A stretch of 64,000 bases of DNA, from positions 29,609,218 through 29,673,217 of the forward strand of contig OX453275.1 in NCBI GenBank assembly GCA_949710005.1, written 5' to 3'. A program made the position numbers and the translations under genes. How positions within the stretch are numbered: position 1 is the stretch's first letter; each line of letters opens with the position of its first letter. The notes under the pieces were generated by a model. It ran no database searches and was not told where the DNA came from. It was given only the letters and a program-made list of their open reading frames with translations. Positions 1 to 13,400 of the stretch are shown here, in pieces. The DNA is from Ricordea florida. Its lineage: Eukaryota; Cnidaria; Anthozoa; Corallimorpharia; Ricordeidae.

Positions 1-90
1 CTGGAATTCCAGGATGATATAAAATAACCGGATTTGTCGAAAATTAAGGGAAATTGAATGTCATTGTTAGAGAAGAAAACAATAACTTAC

Positions 91-275
91 CTTCTTTCCA
101 AACTGAAAGCACGGGAAGAACTGACAGCCCACGAAGACGTTGACATCTGATAAAGTATGTTCATTCCTGCTTGCGTTCCAGCGTGCATTTCTTTCTCCCA
201 AGATATTATTGTTTCGTCGTGCGCAATAACTTTCGGACTTTCATACAGTGCTGATGTTACCATCACGTAAGTTGA
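91..275 (-). CDS. Candidate exon of unknown gene at left edge
   Basis: About 61 codons are open on the minus strand, with a good donor (GAAG/GTAAGT) and a plausible acceptor (TTAAG). The piece SPKVIAHDETII followed by MHAGTQAGMNILY loosely resembles the strand pattern of ectodomain repeats in polycystin/REJ proteins, but I cannot assign it. If real it belongs to another gene or an unusual 3' part of the polycystin-like one. Confidence 0.3.
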
Positions 276-2214
276 CTTAATAAGCTGTTTTTTTTTTCAT
301 TCTCATACCACTTAGTAGAATCCTTTTCAATGATTACGCTTTAAGTCCAGTGGCGGGAATATACTAAAAGGGGAAGAGTCGCTTTAGAAAATTTTTCCTC
401 GTACCGAACACTGTGCAGGAATTTGCATAAAGCTGTATTTATACATTGTTGAGTCTAGTTAGCGTTTGCTAAAATTTTGTAAAGGTTGTGTTATCTTTAT
501 TTGCAGACGGAATTGGTTGTTATATGTATTTGACTGCAAACAGTATGATATAGTGGGAAATAATGAAATTGAATTAGTGCGGACATGATGTGACAAATTG
601 AAGCATGACATGACTGCGTGTGAGTGAATCAAACGTGTGTAATATTTATATTCGCAAAATACAGACGCAAAATCGGGAAAGACTCACCATTCTTTTCCAT
701 AAAAAGTGAAGTGTTATTTAGCGTTAGATAATAACCTGGACGAGGCAAGATTCATTAAAGAAGTTTTCGAGCAAGATTCACCGATTTGCTTTGTAAATGA
801 CTGAGGGCAAACTCGGGCAATGGCCGGGCTGAAATCATTGCACATTGATGTTAACATATTTCTTCTCCATGGCATTTGCCCAATTTTTTTATTCATCGGT
901 CTAACTTGCCTATAAACAAACTCCATTCAGGTAAGGTGGTTTGTTCTAATTCGATGTGGCATGGGTGATATATACTTTTCAATTTCTACTAAATTTGTCT
1001 GCATTCCGAATACCGAAAATATGTAGTAAGACAATTCAACCGTTCCAAGCTCATGCTGAACCGTTTTCAATTAAATGTACGTAAATGCAAAGTTAAAGGA
1101 TAGTTCTTTTTAGCTGTACGAGTAATGGACAATTTATTTCTATGCCAAGGCCGAAATAAATGCTTTAAAAACTTCCTAAATCGGCCAATATGGCGGCCCT
1201 CCGGAAGCCCGGTCAAACCGTCATTTCTGTATCTTTCAAAGGAAAGAGAATTCAAACCAAAGAATATGCATTCAGTATTTAGGGCACCATTCTAGGACTT
1301 CATGCCAAAAATCAGCCAAATCGATGAGATGCCGTGTCAGGCGGAAGTTCGAATCTTACAGAAAATCACTCTTAATTCCTTCACAATTGGCAGTGTTTCA
1401 CTATATTTTCTTACGTAATAGAGCCTCTTTTCATTAGTCTGAAAGGTCTAGGATGTTGTACGACGTTTTGGCAGATATTGTATAATTTCCTGGTGTTTAA
1501 ATCCATGAAATTGCACATTTTCTCGTTCGTGGGATCATCTACTATGGTTATTGATCAGATTGAAAAAAAGAGATTCTGAAAAGTTCTAGTTTTCCCATGT
1601 GATCCCCGACCATCCCCGAGTATGGCAGATCATCGGAGACACACGCTACCTTCTCGACACATGAAAACCAGCTATGACGATCTGCGGTCGTTCGATTCTC
1701 TACATCATGGTAGCACAGAAAGCCGAGAAAAGCGGGAAAAAAGTTCATCTTCCAATTAGGTACTCCGCTTAATCCCCACGGCATTAACAAACGCTATTCA
1801 CTCTTCTAATTTACTTACATATACGTTGCTATGGTTCCACCATTCGCCTTGACGAAGGGCTGAAACTCGAAACAATTTAGATTTTTACAATGACTGAGCG
1901 AATTCTCGCGCGCTGATTGGCTAATTTGTATCATCAATAAGAGTACAGACACATAAAATTTTAATTTAAGTCTTCATTTGACCTTTTTCGCGTTTTGTTA
2001 TTGTAAAAAACAAATTGACGTCAGTTTTTTATGCGTCTGTCCTCTTATTGATGATAAATTGCGTCAACTATCGGCTCGTGGATCTACAACACTTTGACAA
2101 TGTTATGACGCAATTTATCATCAATAAGAGGACAAACGCATAAAAAACTGACGTCAATTTGTTAACTAACAGTGGTGAAAATTAATATTCAAAAGCGAAC
2201 CCGCTGCCAGTTAC
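276..2214. other. No gene resolved; foldback repeat at the right
   Basis: I found no exon with convincing family similarity on either strand. The expected terminal exons of the polycystin-like gene are not recognisable here. A foldback element lies at 2006-2163, and a fragment with GACGAAGGGCT...CGAAAC at 1852-1880 recurs at 8.3 and 47.15 kb. Confidence 0.5.
2006..2163. repeat. Foldback element with TGACGTCA near both ends
   Basis: The left arm (AACAAATTGACGTCAGTTTT, then GCGTCTGTCCTCTTATTGATGA) is the reverse complement of the right arm ending AAACTGACGTCAATTTGTT, around a roughly 40 bp centre. The arms are about 58 bp with few mismatches. Confidence 0.85.
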
Positions 2215-2383
2215 CTTTTTGTACCCGCAACTGTCTAAGACGCGGCATTCCCAAGAGAACAGATTTCTTGTTGTCAATGTATTCTTCTGCGTTGACTTTC
2301 TGATTGTTATACCAGTCTTCACCATAAATCGCGGACAAAAATTGGTCTTCAAGCCAATCCCAGTATCCCTCTGGGTCAGACGC
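2215..2383 (-). CDS. Polycystin-1-like exon: start of extracellular polycystin loop
   Basis: The acceptor is TTTTTTCAG and the donor is AAG/GTAACT. The residues EGYWDWLEDQFLSAIYG and LLGMPRLRQLRV match the conserved start of the large loop between the sixth and seventh helices of polycystin-1 proteins. It is the last exon I can place towards the 3' end. Confidence 0.88.
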
Positions 2384-5300
2384 CTGAAAAAAGACAAACA
2401 AGAAGCAAAAAATAATAATCATTTCGTCAGTGGATGGAACGATAAGCATGCGTTCATGGGCATTACTGCATTATAACTCCACTTATCTTGCCATACACTG
2501 TAGTTTTAAATCATGTTTCATTTACAGATCAAACCATGAAATATGGCAACTCTTTGGAAAGCTACTGAACAGTACTGTACCTTAATACTGTATATTTTAC
2601 TGTACAATGTGGTTCTATCTTAATTTCTCATCTGTGGATCCCAACATGCAAAGCTTAGAAAGTTACTGAACAGTACTGTACGGTGGTCCTGTTTGTTTCA
2701 TTTTCCAGAGTGGTTTCAACTTTTTCAACTGTCACGAGATCAAACCAGGCAGGGATACTTTGTTACCAAAGTAATTCTTTACCTACAACATCTCGGTACA
2801 ACCTTTATCAGTTCGATATGATTTTCTGTTTAGGAATGATCAAGAGCAAACGTAAGCTAGAGCTGCCCCATAAAAAGCATATCTGAAAACCAAGGGAGTT
2901 GCGTTATGCATTACGCGTGAGTACATACCTCTGGAAAATCGTTTAAAGAATCCTGGAGATCTTTGGTCATGAGAAATCCATGGAAGCTTCTGTTGCCGTA
3001 ACAGACAATCATTAACAGTAACAGGAAGAAGAGATGTGCAAACACATCCCTGCTGAAAGAAAATGCTCGTTCCTCCTTAATCTTGTACGTCCTTGCGCTT
3101 GCCAACTCTTCTTCGTGTGGTACTTCCACTTTGATTCGTTGTAGATCGTCGCTTGAAGTGTTTTCTGTGTCAAAGGCCGTTACATGACTTCCGGGCTTAT
3201 GACCAATCACCTTACCCGTCTCTTGACGGCATACAAAGGCTGACAGCACCACAACTAAGCAGATTTTGATTGGCTGAAGAACGAGCAAATCTTCCGTAAA
3301 GGAGACAAACATGGAGGACAGCCACTGATTTGCAATATCTTTTCCCCATTGCAAGCTGTAAGAGAAGGTAACGAGCGAAGAAACAGACACCACAATGATA
3401 CAAAGTAAATAAGCAACACAAGCAACAAGGATTGAAACTTTTGAGGTCTTCTCTTCTTGAATTTCGTGTTCACTGTTTTTCGGGGAGATTTTTGTGTCAT
3501 TATCATTCAAGTGAGAACTGCTGTTGGTTCGTTCAGAGATGTATTCTTTCTCTCTTCTATCTGACGTCAATATTTGCGAAGAGTTCTTAGTTTTCTTAAA
3601 GAGGCTAACGATCAACAAGTTTGCAGGAGTGACAATCAGAGCGCTCTGAACTCCAACGATGAACTGTCGCATACTAAACGATAAAGGACCAACTTGAATG
3701 GTAGGGTCCGCTTCAGTATCGCTCCCATAAAACATTGCGTTAACCAGCATGGTCGACATCAATACACAAAGACAGCAAGTCGCCCTCTGGACGCGCGTGA
3801 AAGAGCTACTTGGAGATTTGGTAACCACAGATAACCACAGGTGTCCGTCGGAAAATTCTTTGGTACGTTTGGAATTCAACGAATACGCAAAACTCTTCAT
3901 TTCACGAGGAGATGCTGGAAGAATGACTCTGTCAATTTTGCCATCACCTTTTTCCACAGCAAACCATTTATTGCATAGAAAAACATAATTTTCTTCTGAC
4001 TTGCAATCTTTTATCACCACGCGGTCTAAGAACCAGGACGGGCTTTTCCCAGAGTTGTCGTGCCATATATGGATGTAACGAATTGTACCTAATGACACAG
4101 GCAAGTTAACGACAAACGAGTCCTCATTACCGCGTGCTAGAATTGTTCTTAAGGCGATCATGTGTTTGTTTAACACGATTGGCTGACTCTTAGCCTCGGT
4201 TCCATAAACAACAATGGCAACATTTGAATCGGTACCAGATTCCTTCCATACGCCAGTGACAATTGTCAACTCATACTGAAATGATTCTTTCTGAGCTGCG
4301 TTTAAGTGGAACAGCGGTCCACCCTAAATAGAAAAAGAAACAAAATCTGTGAAGACTGTAACTGCAGTTCCAAATACAATGAACAGTTCCTCAGATATCC
4401 CACACCATGTATATAAAAGCAAGAGAAAATGAGGAAAGAGAACATAACCCCGTCTGATATGATAAGGGGACAGAATCTATTTTTAGCGTGGAATCTACTG
4501 TTGTATCTTGTTCCATGGCTGCACGGCTTACCGCAAGTGGAAAGTCGAGGGCAAACGAAACAAGATTCCCATGGCGCATTGAAATTACAACGGATCGTGA
4601 TTAGGAGGACATCAGCCATTGGTCAGTTAAAATAGTTTCCGGATCTAAAAATAGATTCTGTCCCCTTATCATAGTAAGAGAACCCAATATGGAAGATGCG
4701 TTCATTTACCTCAATTTCTCAATAAAAGATATTTCATGGCCGCCCTGGAGATAGCAAATTTATCTTAGAGAGTTTTCAACACGGGAAGAGAAATTTCGTA
4801 TCTCCAAGCAGCTATGTAATGTTCTATTTATTTTATGAACACCACTAAAATACCAAACCATTCCACTTTGACATTTCAAGGCGCCATTTATTATGCTACC
4901 ATGTGAATGTGATATTTTTCTCGTATGAAGATCTGATGTATTCGCACGAAAGCTGACTTGTTATTTCATTTGTGTTGATATGATAAAATGCCACAACACA
5001 TATCAGTCACACTAAAAAAAAATACTTTAAGAGCAGGCGAAAAAATTACGATATGGTACGATGCTTTATATTACCATCACACCACAAACCACACCACGCC
5101 ACAATTTACCGAATTGTGCCGTAAAATACCATCCCATATCACATAGTGCACTATCCTGCTATTCGGTTTGCAAAAGCGCGCGTGTAAAGAGCACTGACAC
5201 ATATTAATAAAAGTTTATTGCATGTCAAATTCTGAAATTACAAAGGAGTGACCCAGAGTGTTCATTAGGCATTGGAGATCGGAGAATTCTCCGGCTACTA

Positions 5301-7460
5301 CGAAGAATTCTCCGGTCAAATTTAGGTGGCCTGAGCTAGTTTTAAATTCAGACATGGAGCGCTTTCAGAATATTCTCCTGTTACTTTACACAATCCTCCT
5401 GCTGCTATAGTTCTTATTGAAAACCCTGCAGGATGATAGCACAGTCTTGTGTCTTTTTCCAGTACTTTTCCCAATTAATGTAGCATAATTATGTTGATTT
5501 ATGTTTCCGGACCCATACCCCGGTAGTGCGAGGATTTCCATGTGGTCGAACAAAATCTTAAGGCCGTGGGGTTTCTTCTGTCCTCGTTTAGCCCTTTTAA
5601 CGAGATGATTTCTCGCTGAAGTGACCGGAGTTTAGAATTTATCTTGTTTCGTATACCGCTCCGCTTGGGATCAGGTTTGAGGGAAAGTTCTTGGATTAAA
5701 GCTAGACGAAAAACAAAAAATTTTTTCAAGATTTTATCACCGTTTTTAGTCTTCGTGCTTCGGCGCGTTTCAGGCTTGTCCATTACGCCACAAACAACGA
5801 ATTACTTGACGGGAAAGTTCAGTGGTTTTAGACGCTTCGTCAAACTTTGATCGTGCCACCGACGCCTCCTTGACGGAAGCCAAGCAAGAAGAATCGAGAA
5901 TCCATTGAACTTCAGTCTCTTCTCAATTTTTATTTTTCCCACTCCAATCACTTGTATATTTTGATATCTAAACTGTTGAAAAAAAAGTCGTCGAAGAAAC
6001 AATTGAACGCATGCCCACAAGAATAACGTCACTCTCCGTTAAAAGAGGCTGGAGGAAAGTCGTATGTAACCAATTTTTTCTTACCTTGGTTCTGTCTCGT
6101 TTATCCGCTTTCCAGGCAAATATTACCACGAGTAAGTACAAGATAAGGACGGCAAGTATTGCACCCAACACCACAACATTGCCTGTTTTATCAAGTTGCT
6201 TAATTTCCGTGTAAATGACGTCAAAATCAAGTCGGTTGGGTATCACTACGAAGCCTCCTCCAAATGACGTAAGGTGGGTACAGAGACAATGGAACGCAGG
6301 TGAATTGGTATTAGGGCCAACCTTGAAAGAAAGAGAAATTGTTATCAGTAAACTCCAGCTATTTTGCTACCTGCACATTGAAATGACGGAGCCGGGAGGC
6401 ATAACTGGGAAAAGGGTCCAAAACTTGGAGGACAAGACAACAACAAAACGTACTTTACATCCTTGAGATGACCACTGTTCGGCTGTTTTGTTCCAAAACA
6501 AACATTTTTCTCTTGTGGCCCTAAGTGAGTAGTTGAGATCTTTCTCAGGGTCATACGTCGGTATCACCACAGAGCCCACAGAGTTTAGTGTAGGGGGGTC
6601 CTTGGGTTCCACGCAAGAACGCTTCTCTCGATTCTTTCCGGAACAGGACCGTTTTTTACGAGGGCTCGATTTGATGGAGTTATCATTGTAAAGGATTCCA
6701 ACAAAGTAGGTGCCTGGTCTGCTGATGATGTCACCGGACAAGAAAACGCTGTAAGCTTCCTCATTGCAACTATCCGGTGCATTCTGGGCTGTTACAGCGC
6801 ATCCCTCTTCGGGAATGTTTTTCATTACATCAAACTTTGAAGTGGTCGGCCGCTTGCCATAACGTATGAATATCCTCAGTGGAGTGGGGTGGGAGGGCAT
6901 GATCTGAAAGCAAAAGAACATTAACAAGTTATATTTGAATCTTTTCACGTTAGGGACCGTGCATTTTTTACGAGGGAGGGGGAGCTGGTGTGATTTGGGA
7001 AGAACCATTTACAAATTGCGTGACTCCCCCTCAACTTGCCAATTTTTTTCACATGCCCACCCCCCTTGAAGCAGCGATTTCATTGATGGGCTCCTGTTAA
7101 AACATTATGCCATTTTAAAGTATTGCGAAAATATTTCCCCCCTTCCTCGTAAAAAGTGAACGGTCTCTTAGTCTTCAGGTTGATGGAACCCTTTGCCGAT
7201 GAGGAGGTTGAAGCCTATATTGGGAAGGGGAGTAACATGGTACGTGTTTTTATTGGAATGGAATTGCATACGCCTTCATTTTGACTTTACCATCATGATC
7301 AAATGCACATATTCACTTGGATTTTTTTGCACTAACTTGAAGTTAGTTTGCATTCTATATGGCTATTACATCATAAAAATAATATGATAATAATAGCAAT
7401 TATAACAATAACAATAATGATAATATTGATAATAATAATGATAATAATGATAATAATAAC

Positions 7461-7491
<31 letters not shown>

Positions 7492-10400
7492 GTGACAATA
7501 ATTGCCTGAGCAATCTTGTGACCAAGAAGCTTTTATAAATGGGTGCCCTGCAGCCCTTAGCAACTATACAAATGATAATAAGAAAGAAACATACAAACAA
7601 TAATGCAAGGAAAATCTTACTGTGTAAAGGAAACTTTACCGTAAGTCGTACAGATTTCGTTCCCTCATCTGTGACTTGAACCCTGTGGTATTGCATCTTT
7701 CCTTCACTGGTGGGTTTTACAAAGTATGGGGCGTCTTTCTTGACACCAGTTTCCAGTGCACGGGAAATCTTAATCTCAATTTCCTCCTTGCTGTCCCGAA
7801 TCGTGAGCATGTTGCCATGGTGATCTTTGAAAACCAAGTCTATCACATGAGAGCTGACGGCTGATGCAGTGGAGTGCCAGGGATAAGGGTTAAAAAATGT
7901 GGTGGTCAACTAGGAGGGAATAAAAACGACACAAAACACTATAACATTGCTTTGATTGGCTAATACGCGCAATCTATTTGCCCATGGGTTGCATTCTGAT
8001 AGCAGATTTTGAAGTTGTGAAGTCTTATGTTATAAAAGAAATATTTAACGCAGCAACTGTGCAACCATCGAGTTATGGACTCTCACTTGGGAGTTTTGCT
8101 AAGCACCCAAGAAGCTAGAGATGCTGTCGGGAGCGTACCTCGAGCATCTGTTACGCTTCTTTCGTGCTTAGCAACCTTCCGTGTGCGTCCATAACACGAT
8201 GGTTCCACGCTGCACGTTTACCATTTCTTTTATAACCCAAGACTTCACAACTTTTATCCTGGTCAAAATCTGATATTTCACATGAAAACAAGTCGATAAA
8301 TAACACACAGGTGACGTTTTGAGCTATAGCCCTTTGTTAGAGCGACTGAGGAGCTAACGCTCGAAATGGTACAACGTAATTTTATGAAATCGTTAAAGAA
8401 ACAACACATATTTGTATCAGTTCAACATCCCACCGCTGCCGCTCCATTTTCTTTGGAAACTAACGCGTTCAGGGAGGAAAAACGATGAAGATACTGAAGC
8501 TTCCTTTGTCTTTTTATCGGATTCTAAAATCTTGGCCAAGCTGAACATATATTTATAAATCAACAAGATAAATTGCAACTGGAGGGGTTCCCTTTCATAG
8601 TGGGATTCTATCTAAATATTGTACTTACCAAACCGTCAATGTACTGCGCATGCTTGGCTCTGTGGTCTGTTATGGCCTCCAATGAGGTCTTGATGTCTAC
8701 ATTCCCTGACAGGTCAGAGATTGTCTCAAGAGACCTGGGGCTCTGTCTAGTCAGTGTCATTTCCAGTGACTGTGTCTTGACTTTGCGTGGTTCTTGATCC
8801 GCGATCATAGTTGACAACAGAGCCGTACCGACTTCATCGATCAGTTTTTTAGCGACTTTTACGGTTTCTTTGCTCTGCGGAAATCACGTAAGATGAACTT
8901 TATGAATAACTCCTCCTTATCCTTTTGCTGAACCTTGATATTATTATTATTATTATATTATTATTATTGTCCTGCGTCTGAATGTCTAAAGCCACAGCTT
9001 GTCCACATTCAATCTACCAACTACCATATTTAGAAAACAATAAAAGATAATAGAAACCTAATTAACCAATCAAATTGGCTTCAGTAGTGTGACGTACGCA
9101 CTGGGAAATACGCGTCTCTGCTCAAAACACGGCGAATACATCGTTGTTGCAAATGCAAGTTGTTTGCGACGCACCACGGAAGCGGGACAGTGTGAACAAG
9201 CTCAAAGGCTGAGGAAAGCATTTTCCAAACATGATACTTGAGACATACTGAATCTTGACGAGCTGTGAACGCGCGTTATCGTTTCAAATCTAGTGGGTTT
9301 CTGATACTAATTGATTCATGACACGTAAAGTTAAAAAAAAAATTGTACAATACAACTTTGATCGCACCGATTGGGTGTTCTTCATTTGTTTCCTTATGCT
9401 AGCAGCAAAGTGCGCGCATATGGTGCTACAAATCAGTCCTGAAATTTGCATTCAGCGTTATCCTTAGTATTAGGAATGCGAAGAAAAAAAACATATGACG
9501 TTAAGATAATTTTCTTTGAATTGGGTGAGGTCGGACATTGCTAAGCAATGGGTTATGATCAGTTGATCTAACTCACTAAATATCTGTCGCTTGATTATCG
9601 CTGCACTAACGTTTCGTTCGCTGTTATTTGTTGCCCGCTAAATCCTATTCTAGCAACTTACGTTCTGTCGGTTCTCTTCTTTTTTGGCTGTTTCCTCTAG
9701 AACGCTTGATTTTTGGGCGGCCGAGTTAAGCATGTTACCAAGACACAGCACCAGGTTCTCTCCTCCTTCTTCAACCAGGGTGGGATTGGAAGCGAAATCC
9801 TCTTTCGCCTTTTTGCTAAACACAGAAGTTATGAAACTGAGGGTTTCTACGGCAACGTTCTAAAAATGCAATAAAGAGTGAGTTTAATTACAGTATACTA
9901 CTCTTGCACTATACTAGAATTCTTCATTTGCAAATAATAAAAGTTATGATAAATCACCTTAGTATAAATACTCAGGTGATTATACAAAATCGCGCGCTCT
10001 GATTGGTTCGCTATCTCGAATTATCAGCCAATAATCACCTCGACGAACAAAATGGCTGCCAGTCGTACAATGTGTGTGTTTACGTGTTGTACAATGCAAA
10101 TAATCATCTTTGTATTTATACTAAAACAATTATTAATAAATTAAGTGCTGGTGTATTTAACACTGTTGGGCTAATTGCCGTACTGTGAAAGTGTAAATAA
10201 ATAATCCAAAGAATTGAGGACAGAACTTGAACTCGGGTCCTTCGGATTGCAAGTTTAGCTGTTTAACTGCTGCGTCACGCTGCGTCACGCTGCCTCATCT
10301 AAATTGGATATATAAGCCCCATCGTCTACGTTTTAGGTCTTTAGTCATAATGACGTTCTATTTATTCAGTTTTTTTATATGTAGGCTTATTGGCTTTTCT

Positions 10401-13400
10401 AACCTAGTCAGCCCGTGATTTTCACGACAAAACAAAAAGATACCCCGACGGAAAGCTATGAACTGAACGTCTATACTTTACGGACATTGGCGCACGGGCA
10501 GGTTTTTGCCAGGGGGTAGGTGAACCATTTGCTCAAAAATTCTCACAAGTTGCCCAAATTTTTACGAAACAGTCGAAAAGAAACGAGGTTCATGTGATGC
10601 ACTAACATAGGCCTACATATGGAGTGAAAATATTCTTACATATGAAACTAAAATATGAGTTCATAAAACGCGTTAAAAGAAATAGAAAATATCTCTCTTT
10701 AAAAAAAAAATAACATACACACATGCAAACTTCTTTAACAATTGGCTTTGCCAAAATTTCTCTTGCTGCTCAAAAAATCTAAGTTGCCCAGATTTTGGCA
10801 GGGCTGGACCCCCCGCCCTATACGCCTATGTTTACGGAATTGTGCAAGCTATAGAGAACATCCGTACTTCAAGGAAATGTGCAATGGATCCATTATTCAG
10901 CCTTCACTTGCACGTATTACGTACCTACCTGAGACTCGAAAGTGACTTCTTCTGGTTTCATTGTGGCCCGGGCAATAACTGACGTCGTCTGCGTTAATGA
11001 TTGCAGGTTATATACTTGCAGACTGGAGACTTGCTCAATAATATGATTCCTAATCTGCGATTGAATTTATAAATAAATTTGTCATCTTACTGTTTGATAA
11101 GCTTTCAAATTCAATGTACAATATTATGGTTATTCACTGTTTGGTACCAGTTGGCCAGTATAAAAACCGTACAGAGCAGTCTCATAGCAGTGTCAGATGT
11201 TCACAGAGCATAAATATGAGACTGACTAACATTGCCCATACCCAGGAGTGTTCCTATGTGTTGGGTGGTGTCCTCAGCACAGTAGCAAACGAGGTCATTT
11301 TCAGAACTCATTTTTCCCGCAAAACTCTCTTCCGGAGAATCTAAAAAAATGCAAACTTTCGCTCCAAAATAATAACATACCCAGTGAGGATGTTATGTGG
11401 CGCGGTTCGATTGGTTGGTGTGACACATCGTTTCTTAGATTGTCGAGAAAAAGGATTTAACAATGGCATCACCTGGTACTGTGCTGGGGTAAGGGGTTAA
11501 CAAGGGTGGTGTTTGGGGGAGATAGTGGTGGGTTACCAGGGGAAGTTCCTGGTAATAGGCTTTCGGTATGAAGCCAAATACGCTTACCGCAATCCTGTCT
11601 TCAGTAGAAGTGTCGTTTGCCTGATTTATAGTTTCAAGCACTGCATTCGCTAATTGCGTAGCTGCCTGAATTTTTCCGGACTTTAAAAGCTGGTTCATCT
11701 CACTGTTTTCTCCCACAGCAAGCTCGGTAAAATTCCGACCTGACGCAGTTGGTCTGACCTTACCAAGTAAAAAGAACAAGCCGCACTGATTTAGTTGAAG
11801 CGATACAATAAGCAATTATTATTATTTCGTTTTTTTTTTTTGCAAAGCAGACTATTGTAGTTTGACAGTGTAGTTACCTGCACTGCGAGGCGCTCCATGG
11901 CGGTCCCTGATAGGCTGTCTATTATCAGGACCTTACAGTCCACCTGGTAATTATTAACCTCCTTCCCGGCAGGCAACATTGTGGTCACGTGATCTTGAGA
12001 TCCTTTTGACACCACAGTGAACATTCCGTGGTCCGTTTTATAATAAAACTGGTAATTAAGAGGAAGATGAGACCCCTGTGCAACGGAACAAACGTCACGG
12101 TAAAGGAAAAAAATGGAAGTGGAAGTGGTCTTCAGTTTTGTTTGCTTTTGTTCAGTCCGTTGCTTTGAAACTTTGAAACAGAGCCGAAATTCCAGGTCTA
12201 AATGTAGAAGTTCGCTTTCAAGCTTCTGTTCATTGGAGCGGCATGTCTAGGGCTCTCATGTTCGGATTGGATAACAAAAACATAACATTTTTGATTATAC
12301 AATCACGAATTTAGCTGGGGAGTCTACTGCCCTCGGAAGTTAATGGATTTGTCTTCGTTTTGTTATTTTTATTATTATTATTATCATTGACGTTATTGCG
12401 ATCTCTAACATGATCAGAAACTTTAAAGCAATGTCTTAAGAATTAGGAAAACCATTTGGTATTCAACTGAATACGAAGACGAAAAGAGAAACAAATAAAG
12501 GCGGTGCGCGCAGACTCAAAAATAAAATCAACTTACAATAAAAAAAAAAACAGGAAAGGGCTGTTCATAACAACTGCAACATTACAAAGTTCAAGACTAT
12601 ATGTAGATTTTTTTGTAACTATTTTTTGTCTTTTTGCTTCATTTTTCTTTTCTGTTACGTTTCATAACCCTTTAAGTAACAAGATACGTACTTAATATTC
12701 TAATCTGAATGTGAAGTAGTAAAGTTAATGAAAAAAATGTTGTTCAAAAGTGAGTAGATACGTACTATATATTATAAACTGTAAAAATATTGTGCAATAG
12801 CAAAACGACGAAATTAAGCAGCCCAATTTGGTTTTAGTCCTCCCTAAGTGATTTCGCGTTTCTCAATTGTATGAGGCTTAAGTTAATTTTATTGTGAGGT
12901 AAGAAGAATATGCACTTAACCGCGAAATTAAAGTCAGGCTGCCTTTGCAGTTAATTCTCATGCATATTCTTCTTACTTCACAAATCGCGTCCCAAAATTT
13001 ACTTAAGCCTCACACAATCCTATCAAGGAGTTTTACACGTTACCTGCCAACCACTACAGTTGAAAGAGAAGTTTGTAGTCAACGCGTCTCCTGTCGTTGG
13101 GTTCACAGCACACTGTCCTGAGTGGGGAGGGATGTTTGTCCTGAATATGCGTGTCGCCAATCCGCTGGCTCCATTGTCAGAAAACGCAAATACCTTTATT
13201 CCATAAGTCAGATTTCCTCTGAGCTGATTTGGTTTGATTACAATACCAGGAGTGTTAAGCCCAGTTTCGGTCATCTCATCAGAGAAGGGTATTTCATCAA
13301 ACTCTAATTTAGTTGAATTATGATAGGCATATAGGGTCCATTCATACAGTGCGTTGTCGCATGCCGGTCCTGCGCATGTGGTTGACAGGGAAATGGGTGA

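Noticed and set aside
714..926. 70-codon minus ORF as the next polycystin-like exon
   Set aside because: It lacks the expected loop motifs and has no convincing splice sites.
4302..4619. 105-codon minus ORF as an extra polycystin-like exon
   Set aside because: It lies mostly in a MITE; the true exon boundary is at 4323 and the preceding exon joins it in phase directly.
7366..7563. Tyrosine/leucine-rich ORFs
   Set aside because: They read through the (AAT)n microsatellite and past a splice donor.
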